A stretch of DNA of 64,000 bases from Enterocloster clostridioformis (lineage in GTDB: Bacteria; Bacillota; Clostridia; Lachnospirales; Lachnospiraceae), in NCBI RefSeq assembly GCF_020297485.1, contig NZ_JAIWZC010000002.1, positions 372,001 through 436,000 of the forward strand, written 5' to 3'. Under the pieces are notes generated by a model that searched no databases, was not told the DNA's origin, and was given only the letters and a program-made list of their open reading frames with translations. The translations under genes and the position numbers were made by a program. Shown here piece by piece: positions 53,115 to 60,488 of the stretch (the stretch's first letter is position 1; every line of letters starts with the position of its first letter).

Positions 53115-54239
53115 TCAGATTTTGCCGGTGTTCATATCGTGGGCCACCAGTGCCGTGTAATAGCCGTTGATGGTGCTTGGGGCGTTGAACAGAGCCGCCA
53201 GCAGATATTTCTTGATATTTCGGATTTCCGTGGTGTTTTTGCTGATACAGTCAAAGACAAACTCCATGTGGGAACTGTTTAGCTTCATCAGCTTGGATTT
53301 CACCAGCTCGGCGGGGTAATCGTCCCCGGCAATGCGGATAGTCGTTCGGGCGCTGCATACGGTTTCCACCAGCAAGTCCACGATTTCATCCAACAGCTCC
53401 CGGTCAAGTCGGGTGTTCTGCACCAGATGGGAATACTCGATGTTGTCCATGATAATTTCCCGATAAACCGCTACGGCGCTCTGTGACTTCGCTCCCGGTC
53501 CTTTCCGTTCCGGCGGCGCAGCCGCTGTTTTCCCCAAAGGAGAGGGAGGGGAAAGGATAGGAATGGAATCGGTAGTTAATCCATCCGTAGTTAATGGGTC
53601 TTTAGTTTGTTTATCTTTATTTAATTGCGTTGGTTTTTCCTGCGTAGGCTTTTCCTGCGTTGGATTATCCAATGTTGGATTTTCCAATGTAGGTGAATCC
53701 GGCACAGGCTGGGGATGCTCGTAAATGATGTAATCCGCCCCGCGAAGCCGCCCCTGTCTGTCTCTCTCACGGGAACGGACGATATACCCGGCCTGTTCCA
53801 GCTCCTGGACAGCCGCCCGGATCGCGTCAATCTGTTCCCGGTTGATGAGGGATAAGCCTTTCAGCGTAAAGTCCCAATCCTCCGGTAAGGACAGCATTTG
53901 CGACAGCAGGCCCTTGGCTTTCAGGGACAAGTCCTTGTTCCGCAGGTGGTGGTTGGACATCACCGTGTAGCCCTGGTTTTTCTCCACGCGAAAAACTGCC
54001 ATCTCGTCATCAGCTCCTTTCACTTGGAATTTCACCGCGCCGTCAAGGGCGGTGAGCTTGCCCGGCTGGTAAGGGCATTCTGCGTAGATGCAAAACTGAT
54101 ATTTCCAGTGCGGGCGGTAAAAGCGGCAAGTGCCGCAGTCCTGCGGCGCTCCGGCCTCGCCGCTGTCAAAATGATCTGCGCCCGGCCTCGTCTGCATGAG
54201 CTGTTCAAAGGCCCGGTCACTGCCGGAAGTAAAGTACAT
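53115..54239 (-). CDS. RepA-like winged-helix protein with DUF6017 tail, N-terminal extension
   Basis: The frame encodes 374 aa. The first 79 residues are a Cys-containing module (DCGTCRFYRPHWKYQFC...C) that in related elements is a separate small gene. Residue 80 (ATG 54002, with AAAGGAG upstream) starts the usual replication-initiator form MAVFRVEKNQGYTVMSNHHL, with a winged helix (EQIDAIRAAVQELEQAGYIV). A run of short repeats (NPTL, KPTQE; 15-bp DNA repeats near 53625-53695) leads to a DUF6017 C-terminal domain. I cannot tell whether one fused protein or two starts are used. Confidence 0.8.
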   Translation of the reverse strand: MYFTSGSDRAFEQLMQTRPGADHFDSGEAGAPQDCGTCRFYRPHWKYQFCIYAECPYQPGKLTALDGAVKFQVKGADDEMAVFRVEKNQGYTVMSNHHLRNKDLSLKAKGLLSQMLSLPEDWDFTLKGLSLINREQIDAIRAAVQELEQAGYIVRSRERDRQGRLRGADYIIYEHPQPVPDSPTLENPTLDNPTQEKPTQEKPTQLNKDKQTKDPLTTDGLTTDSIPILSPPSPLGKTAAAPPERKGPGAKSQSAVAVYREIIMDNIEYSHLVQNTRLDRELLDEIVDLLVETVCSARTTIRIAGDDYPAELVKSKLMKLNSSHMEFVFDCISKNTTEIRNIKKYLLAALFNAPSTINGYYTALVAHDMNTGKI

Positions 54240-54261
54240 AGGCGGTCGCTCCTTTCTCTAT

Positions 54262-54312
54262 TTGGGCGCAAAAAAGCGGCGTCCTGATCTCCCCAAAGGG
54301 AAAAGAGAACGC
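54262..54312 (-). terminator. Leader terminator before the conjugation operon
   Basis: On the - strand GCGGCGT and ACGCCGC close a hairpin that is followed directly by TTTTTT, 25 nt upstream of the first operon gene. An attenuator here would resemble the regulated terminators that control Tn916 transfer genes. A short frame (MKPTIPNSAHRKIEY..., from 54373) runs through it, but lacks a ribosome site. Confidence 0.65.
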
Positions 54313-54404
54313 CGCCATCTGCGGTGTTGTATTCGATTTTTCGATGTGCGCTGTTTGGGATAGTAGGCTTCATAGGAAAGGACAGCGTGTCAAGGCTCCC
54401 TCCG

Positions 54405-54470
54405 AATGTAGTAAATGGGTAGTAAATTCGGTGTCCTTATCCCATGATTTGCTCGTATTTCCGGGCTTTT
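54405..54470. other. Candidate right ICE end and attachment site
   Basis: GTAGTAAATGGGTAGTA (54409-54425 region) resembles the GTAGTACAAACAGTAGTAC pair at the left end, and AAAAGCCCGG on the - strand (54461-54470) repeats the left core. Host sequence follows. Bases 54471-54613 show no gene. Confidence 0.45.
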
Positions 54471-54613
54471 TTGAGACAATCAGAGTTGTTAGAACAAATA
54501 TCAATGACAAATATCCCCAGAAACAGTACCACATGCTGCTATATGATACAATTTCCGGGGTATACACAAGGCGTTATTTCACTTGTTTTCTATTCAGCCG
54601 GTTTATATATAAC

Positions 54614-55393
54614 CTACTCATTCAGCTCATATGAAACCGTCACCTGGGCTTCCACACTGACCTGGCCCGGCATTACAGGAGCGCCTGCATCTTCCAAAGC
54701 CACAGCTGACATCTTGGCAGAACCCCCCGAATTATAGGAAGCATATCTGGTATCCGGCTGATAGCCGAATTCCTCCACATGGACCACACCGGCCAATGTC
54801 TTTGCGCCGGCCTCCGCCAGAGCCTGTGCTTTGGCCTGGGCCACGGCCATGGCTCCCTTCAGCGCCTCCTGATAGCTGGCATCATAGCTGCTGGAAAAAT
54901 AGCTGACGGAATTAATACCGTTGACTCCCGCGGCCACTGACTTTGTGATGATGGTTCCTGCATTGTCAATAGGTATGTCGGATACTGTCAAATTGGTCGT
55001 CATCTCATATCCGATTATCTCCTGTTTATCCGAATTCCAATTGCGGATAGGACTCAGACCATAGGAAGATGTCTGTATGGAAGTTTCTTCCACTCCCAGG
55101 CCCTTTAATGTCTCAATGGCTGCGTTCAGGTCACTGGCATTCTTCTCCTGGCAGGCAGCGGCCGTATCCTCCCTGGTATAGACGGCATATTCAATCCGGG
55201 CCATGTCCGGCACCACCTTTACCTCCTCACGCCCTGTCACCGTAATCACATTCTCTGCGGCATCTACATTCTGTACCTTCAACGTGTCCGGCATCTGCGT
55301 CCCTGCCGCACATCCGCCCAGCCCTAAGGCTGCGGCGGCCACTGCCGCGCTGATACCCGCTGTGTATACTGTCCTCTTCATAAAATGTTTCAT
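54614..55393 (-). CDS. SIMPL-domain lipoprotein
   Basis: I chose the ATG at 55393 (GAGGGAGGC upstream). The 259-aa product has a lipoprotein signal peptide with the lipobox LGLGGCAAG near residue 30. A SIMPL domain (oxidative-stress defence/DUF541 family) follows: VTGREEVKVVPDMARIEYAV, SSYDASYQEALKGAMAVAQAK, VHVEEFGYQP, and the end VTVSYELNE. It is an extracytoplasmic lipoprotein of poorly defined role. It belongs to the host and flanks the right ICE end. Confidence 0.88.
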   Translation of the reverse strand: MKHFMKRTVYTAGISAAVAAAALGLGGCAAGTQMPDTLKVQNVDAAENVITVTGREEVKVVPDMARIEYAVYTREDTAAACQEKNASDLNAAIETLKGLGVEETSIQTSSYGLSPIRNWNSDKQEIIGYEMTTNLTVSDIPIDNAGTIITKSVAAGVNGINSVSYFSSSYDASYQEALKGAMAVAQAKAQALAEAGAKTLAGVVHVEEFGYQPDTRYASYNSGGSAKMSAVALEDAGAPVMPGQVSVEAQVTVSYELNE

Positions 55394-55627
55394 AATTGCC
55401 TCCCTCTTTTCTGTTTTCATCGGAATCCATTCATATGATACAGGCGTACTAATATGCCCTATCCTTATACTACCAGAAAGAGAGAATTCTGGTATTTCTT
55501 TTCTCTTAATTATAGAGGTATGTTTCATTACAAAGTTTCTACGAATTTATTTCTGGCAATGCCTGCTGCTCTTGCTATAACTTTCCGCTATCTCCGTATC
55601 CTGCCTGTCTATATTTTGTCACTGCCC

Positions 55628-55656
55628 TTGACAGCGGCGCCGGAAACTGCTAATAT
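55628..55656 (+). promoter_or_regulatory. Consensus promoter of ssrA
   Basis: -35 TTGACA at 55628-55633 and -10 TAATAT at 55651-55656 with 17-nt spacing. It lies about 55 nt upstream of mature tmRNA, as expected for a processed stable RNA. Confidence 0.88.
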
Positions 55657-55711
55657 AGAGTGAGCGCGGGATTTCGTTAGCATACCAGATAAGCGCAGCA
55701 CTGAATATTCA

Positions 55712-56048
55712 GGGGTTGTACTGGTTTCGACGGGGGTCATGCAGCTGGTGAAGCTATCCCCATGCGATGGGTTAAATGGCAAAAATAAATATAAACGCTA
55801 ACGACGAATTAGCAATCGCTGCCTAATGGCAGCTGTCAGACTTAGAGCACCCGCACTTTAAGACCCTGGCATCGACTATGTGGGAAACGACGTATGCAAA
55901 GCTTTGAGCATATGGGCGTATGATGAAGCTACTGAAACCATCCGGGTGTCCTTTCTCTGATGGCAGAGGGAATGTCAAATAAAGGACTATGATAGTAGAA
56001 GAACAGGGAATTGATTTTCGGACAGGGGTTCGATTCCCCTCAGCTCCA
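55712..56048 (+). ncRNA. ssrA: Transfer-messenger RNA
   Basis: The 5' GGGGTTG acceptor strand pairs with the 3' CAGCTCC; the TTCGA T-loop is near the end (GGGGTTCGATTCCCC). The tag reading frame reads GCA AAA ATA AAT ... and ends NANDELAIAA followed by TAA, a normal protease tag. CCA is not encoded. tmRNA with SmpB rescues stalled ribosomes. The 3' end is a common integration site for other elements, and element-like debris follows it. Confidence 0.95.
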
Positions 56049-56293
56049 TGCTGAATGATGTCGGTTTTTCCTTATTTTATAAGGAATTCCGGCATTTTCT
56101 TTTTAGAAATGCTTGATAACCTTTTTAGGATTTTGATTACCTTTTTTGATTACTTTTTAGGCTGTTTTCATTGGAATTGCAGCCCGATTTATCTGCTGTG
56201 TCTTGGTATTATTATTCTTGTTACACATACCTATCCCCTGCTTCTGATTTTGGATATTCTTCGATGTCATACGCATTAAATACTTGTTCTTCT

Positions 56294-56443
56294 TTACCGG
56301 ACCACCACGCGGTGCTTGTCATCATACATGTTCTTCGTGATACAGTTCCCGTTCTCATCGTACCAGGCCGTCATGGCATGGCTGTCATCGTACTCATACC
56401 GGCGCTCATTACCTGCCGGGTTCGTGGCGGATACCAGGTCCCC
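56294..56443 (-). pseudogene. RHS-repeat protein fragment
   Basis: The - strand frame reads GDLVSATNPAGNERRYEYDD, then AMTAWYDENGNCITKNMYDD, a pair of typical RHS/YD repeats. No start, toxin end or other part of an RHS gene is nearby. It is a remnant of a larger polymorphic-toxin gene or element. The surrounding 56049-56293 holds only a terminator-like hairpin after tmRNA. Confidence 0.75.
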
Positions 56444-56559
56444 TGCCTCAGCATTCCGCTGGCAAATGTCTCGTCTTTTACCTCTGAAAGCGGTATCATC
56501 CCGCCTGTAACAAGGCTTGTAATTGCAAATTCCCGGTGGCAATCAACGCATAGATGATG

Positions 56560-56868
56560 TTACTTCCATATTCTGGAGAGGCGTACATAAAGATAGGGCC
56601 CTGTCAGAAATCGGATAGTATCATAGGGCTGATCCTGGAGGCATTTGGATTGACCGTTGAAGACGTTCAGCCCCATATGGTCCGGATGGTCGTGGGTAAT
56701 AAACACGTCCAGATCCTTATAGGACACTCCAAGCGCCTCCACCATACCGCGCGGTATCTCCTAATCCTGTTCAAACCGAAAAGAGGTATCCACCATCAGA
56801 CTGCGTCCCGGCTGCCGGATCAGATAGAGATTGCGTGGACTCATATGGCGGTCAGAATAGGAAATCGT
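56560..56868 (-). pseudogene. Metallo-beta-lactamase-fold fragment with TAG
   Basis: The - strand frame shows SPRNLYLIRQPGRSLMVDTS, then a TAG at 56761, then VFITHDHPDHMGLNVF, the HxHxDH zinc motif of the metallo-beta-lactamase fold. Beginning and end are missing. The gene is a remnant. Confidence 0.75.
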
Positions 56869-57034
56869 CTCCTGAAATAGATTGTGATAAATTGACCTCC
56901 ATTGTAATTTTTCGGACAAATGTAAATTAGATTTTCTGACTGTAATTAGAATACAGCCGGAATTTTTTCGCTGTTTACTGGCATTTTCTTTGTTCATCCT
57001 GTATAATAAGTATATCAATTTATTGGAGTGTATT

Positions 57035-57922
57035 ATGAACTTACCACAACTATACTATTTTCGAAAACTGGCTGAAGTCCAGCATTATACGGAGGCAGCC
57101 AAGGCACTTTATATTACGCAGCCCAGCTTAAGCGATTCCATCGCATCCCTGGAAAAAGAACTTGGGGTATCCCTTTTCCAGAAAAAGGGGCGTAATATCC
57201 AGCTTACCAAATACGGGAAAGAATTTTACCAGTACGTCAGCGAATCCTTAGGTATCCTGGAGCACGGCATCTCTCTGATCAAGGAGAAATCAGGTCATAT
57301 CAGCGGCTCTATCGATATCGGATGCATCCCCACCCTGTTAGGTGACTTTTTACCGGAAGCGCTGGAGCTTTATCACGAGAAGAATCCGCTAACCACGATT
57401 AATATCTATCATGGAATGTCCATTGAGGTGGCTCAGGGCGTTTCCGGCGGTAAATATGACATCGGCTTCTGTTCCATGGTGGACGACATGCCCGACCTGG
57501 TCTTCGTCCCCATCACCTATCAGGAACTAATCGCCATTGTCCAGAACAACCATCCGCTGGCAGACCGCGGCGCCATGTATCTGTCTGACTTAAATGGTTA
57601 CAGATTGACCACCTACCGGGATACAATCCCCATCGGCAAGGTCGTCCACAAGCTGCTGAAAAAAAAAGGAGTGGAGGCCGTCTATTCCTATGACGACGAA
57701 ATCTCCATTGCCGGCAGGATTTCCAACTCCTCAAAAGTGGCCATTGTGGCAGATACCCCCTTTTTGAGGCAGTTCAGTAATCTTTCCAAGGTCCGGCTTC
57801 TTGATGTTCCAAAAGATACCCGCATGATTTATATGGTATACAGCAGTAAAAACTTCATCACTTCAGCCGTGGAAGCCTTTGCGAACTTCATGGTCGCCCA
57901 TTGCTTAAATATGCCGGAGTAA
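57035..57922 (+). CDS. LysR family transcription regulator
   Basis: From the ATG at 57035 (TTGGAG upstream) the product is 295 aa. The N-terminal winged helix is typical: PQLYYFRKLAEVQHYTEAAK then ALYITQPSLSDSIASLEKEL. A periplasmic-binding-like effector domain follows (SGSIDIGCIPTLLGDFLPEA). It lies convergent to the transporter/CoA ligase operon and is its probable regulator, sensing an organic acid; this is by neighbourhood. Confidence 0.92.
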   Translation: MNLPQLYYFRKLAEVQHYTEAAKALYITQPSLSDSIASLEKELGVSLFQKKGRNIQLTKYGKEFYQYVSESLGILEHGISLIKEKSGHISGSIDIGCIPTLLGDFLPEALELYHEKNPLTTINIYHGMSIEVAQGVSGGKYDIGFCSMVDDMPDLVFVPITYQELIAIVQNNHPLADRGAMYLSDLNGYRLTTYRDTIPIGKVVHKLLKKKGVEAVYSYDDEISIAGRISNSSKVAIVADTPFLRQFSNLSKVRLLDVPKDTRMIYMVYSSKNFITSAVEAFANFMVAHCLNMPE

Positions 57923-57965
57923 GATTCCTTCACACCTGCCGCATAGCTGTCACACAAAACGCAAA

Positions 57966-58012
57966 AAAGGAACCGTCCTCTGCTCTCTGAACCAGAGGAA
58001 CGGTTCCTTTTT
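57966..58012. terminator. Bidirectional terminator between LysR and permease genes
   Basis: AAAGGAACCGT and ACGGTTCCTTT pair, with an inner CCTCTG/CAGAGG stem; A and T runs flank it on both sides. It serves both convergent genes. Confidence 0.9.
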
Positions 58013-58027
58013 CCATACTCACAATTC

Positions 58028-59329
58028 TTAAAATGTAATACCAAAGGTAGCCATCAAAGCGATAACCAGACCCGCTACAGCCGCTGGAATCATGGTTCCC
58101 AGAATCACGTGCTTATAGCTCTCCTTTAAGCTACACCCGCAGATGGACATTGTAAGAATCGCCACGGAGGAGTTAGGCAGCTTATTTAAAATCAGGGCCG
58201 ACTCTGCCACGATTCTGTGAAGAGCCTGGACATTGACTCCCATATCCACAAACGCCTGGCCGAAGCTCTCCAGGAATATGGTTTCGCCGGAGATTGCGGA
58301 TCCGGTCAGACCAGTCAGTACCGCGGTTCCGAAATAAGCCTTTAAATACACCGGCATATTCATGGCCAAAACGGCCTGCTGCAGTTCTTTAAACGCAGGC
58401 GACAGACTGAGCACCTTGGAAAGTCCCATAACCGCCGCAACCGTCAGCATAGAATTCAGTCCTGATCCTGCGCCCGTTTTCGCGGAGGATTTAATATTTT
58501 CAATATGCTTAAACTGTGTCGCTATAATCAGCAGAATGCCCACGGTCAAAGAAAACAGGATACTCGTGGAGGTTCCCCAGCTGGAGGTAGCCACTACAAT
58601 GCCAAACACTACAACGAACGGAAGCACCGACATTCCGATACCAGGAAGTTCTTCATCGCTCATAATCTTATTGGAGTCGGCATACATGGCCAGCAGTTCT
58701 TCATTCGTATGTTTTTTGTGGCTCTGGGCCTGGGCATAGTTGAAATATACGAAGTAGCACACAGCCACGATTACGGTAAACACAAGCGATAAGAAAGGCG
58801 CCGATCCCAGAGACGTTCCCAGATAACCGCTGGGCAGTACGTTACAGATATCCAGGGTGTACATGAATCCATTGGCGGAAGCTCCGCCCCCCAGAAGCAT
58901 GAACGGAAGCAGCCTGCGGTCCATCTTATTTTCACGGAGCAGATTATCTGCGATCGGATACAGTACAAACACCATGATATATCCATTGATGCCTAAAAGT
59001 GTGATAAAAAAAGTACAGATCAATATAACCAGACCAACCATCTTAGCTCCCAGCTTCTGTGTCAGCCATTTGGCTATTTTCGTTGCCAGCCCGGTTTCCA
59101 GCACCAGTTGTCCGAAGATGCCTCCCATACCCAGAATCAGGAACCAGGAAGTTACGAAACCACCGGCGCCGCCGGAGAATGTGGTAAGAAGACCGTCGGA
59201 CAGGCTGAGCTGACTGCTTAATAAGATAATTACCGCCGTAATTACGGTAGCAGTTATCATGTCAATCCCCTTGATGATCATAACCACCAGGAGAGCAATG
59301 GCAAAAATAAGACCCACTGTTGCTAACAT
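58028..59329 (-). CDS. GntP-like organic acid permease
   Basis: The 433-aa product has about 12 membrane helices and two similar halves. Features include GGAGGFVTSWFLILGMGGIFGQ near residue 52, the GASANGFMYTLD loop near residue 150 and the GSAISGETIFLESFGQ segment near residue 330. This fits the ion-transporter superfamily with the GntP/gluconate-type permeases closest. With the CoA ligase and EtfAB encoded upstream, the substrate is more likely a carboxylic acid than a sugar acid. SD GGAGG lies before the ATG. It is the last gene of the operon. Confidence 0.8.
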   Translation of the reverse strand: MLATVGLIFAIALLVVMIIKGIDMITATVITAVIILLSSQLSLSDGLLTTFSGGAGGFVTSWFLILGMGGIFGQLVLETGLATKIAKWLTQKLGAKMVGLVILICTFFITLLGINGYIMVFVLYPIADNLLRENKMDRRLLPFMLLGGGASANGFMYTLDICNVLPSGYLGTSLGSAPFLSLVFTVIVAVCYFVYFNYAQAQSHKKHTNEELLAMYADSNKIMSDEELPGIGMSVLPFVVVFGIVVATSSWGTSTSILFSLTVGILLIIATQFKHIENIKSSAKTGAGSGLNSMLTVAAVMGLSKVLSLSPAFKELQQAVLAMNMPVYLKAYFGTAVLTGLTGSAISGETIFLESFGQAFVDMGVNVQALHRIVAESALILNKLPNSSVAILTMSICGCSLKESYKHVILGTMIPAAVAGLVIALMATFGITF

Positions 59330-59346
59330 AAAAATACCTCCATCAT

Positions 59347-59913
59347 TTATTTTTCAGTTCCGGCCTGCACCTTCCTGCCGCTGTCATACGCTCCGTCCGG
59401 CCATCCGATTATCACATTCATCACCGTGGGAAGGATGGGGGTGAATAAATTGATATAGGATGCCGCGGTCAGTCCCTTGGATACCAGTGCCGTAAGCCCT
59501 GCCTGGGAAATCACCCAGGTAAGACAGATATAGACAAAGGTAAGGACAGCTCCCCGCCGGTTGCGTTTAGCTTTGGAAACCTCCGGATCTTCCCCGGTCC
59601 TTTTCTGATACCCGTTCAGAACACGGTCGTTAAAGCCCTGCGCATAGTTGATCGCCGTGGAGATTGCTGCGAAAAAGATTGCTACGGTAAGCGGCGTCAG
59701 GGAAATAGCCTTGACAGCGCCGCCCGCCCAGCCGTTCTGTACCACCAAAATTATATATACGGCTTTTCCGTTTGCCCAGCCATCGTATACCGCGCTGTAG
59801 TTTCCCGCCAGATTGACGGCGTTCATCTACAGGAAAATCCAGTTTACAATCACCGAGAGAACTACCGCCCAGCACAGCGTTTTCTTATTGTTAAAAAGCT
59901 GGGCATGATTCAC
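59347..59913 (-). pseudogene. Membrane protein with in-frame TAG
   Basis: A GTG at 59913 (GGGGGG upstream) starts MNHAQLFNNKKTLCWAVVLS, which runs through one helix and meets TAG at 59827-59829. The frame continues with about 160 more residues including three helices (AVYIILVVQNGWAGG; LTPLTVAIFFAAISTAI; GAVLTFVYICLTWVIS). It may be the C-terminal part of a transporter such as a YkvI-like protein, or a small accessory subunit for the permease. A second start at ATG 59826 could still give the larger part. Confidence 0.6.
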
Positions 59914-59923
59914 GTATTCCCCC

Positions 59924-60481
59924 CTACTTTTCCGTTTCCTTTTCTCGTGTCTGCCAGTGGGCCGTCATTCGGTCCAACGGCATTTCCAAAAGCCCCGTTC
60001 CCTCAGAATATGCGTAAACCGCAAAACCCCTTTTACAGCGAAACACACATTCCAGGCAGGGATCTTCATCACAGTAGCAGAACGCATCCGTATCTGCCAG
60101 TGCAAATACCATGGGGGAACGTTTTTCCTTCATCACGTATTTTAAATAACCGCCGGTGAAGGTCTTCAGATAAATCCACTGCGGAACGCATTCCTGCCTT
60201 TTCGTCTTCCAGGATACCTTTACGGCGTTGTCGTTATAGCCGCCCGTAATCTGGTAGCTCAGTTCCAAAAGCTCCTTTGCCCCTTGGGCATCCGTTGGCG
60301 CCAGGCGCTCTGCTTCCTCATTGCAGCAGAGAATTTTCTTCTCTAAAAGCGCCTGGCCTCCGGTAACTGGAAATAAGCTGTTACAGCTTCTGCAGCGATA
60401 AAATACAACATCCGGACACTGATCCGCGCGTGGTTTTCGGGTATCCCGGCACCTTCTCGGTCCAAATTTCTGCTCAATCAT
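59924..60481 (-). CDS. Desulfoferrodoxin-like protein
   Basis: The 185-aa product starts MIEQKFGPRRCRDTRK and has a rubredoxin-like metal knot CRSCNSLF...LCC near residue 30, as in desulfoferrodoxin. A beta domain follows with NAVKVSW and WIYLKTFTGGYLKYV, similar to the superoxide reductase domain. A second Cys-rich part, FCYCDEDPCLECVFRCKRG, has no clear counterpart. The usual His ligands of the SOR site are not obvious. It may be a redox or metal-binding partner for the CoA-linked reduction system encoded by its operon. It starts 7 nt after the CoA ligase stop. Confidence 0.6.
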   Translation of the reverse strand: MIEQKFGPRRCRDTRKPRADQCPDVVFYRCRSCNSLFPVTGGQALLEKKILCCNEEAERLAPTDAQGAKELLELSYQITGGYNDNAVKVSWKTKRQECVPQWIYLKTFTGGYLKYVMKEKRSPMVFALADTDAFCYCDEDPCLECVFRCKRGFAVYAYSEGTGLLEMPLDRMTAHWQTREKETEK

Positions 60482-60488
60482 TGCGATA

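Noticed and set aside
54032..54373. Open frame MKPTIPNSAHRKIEY... at the head of the conjugation operon as a gene
   Set aside because: No ribosome site; it crosses a strong terminator and overlaps the RepA-like gene in another frame. Mentioned only as a possible leader.
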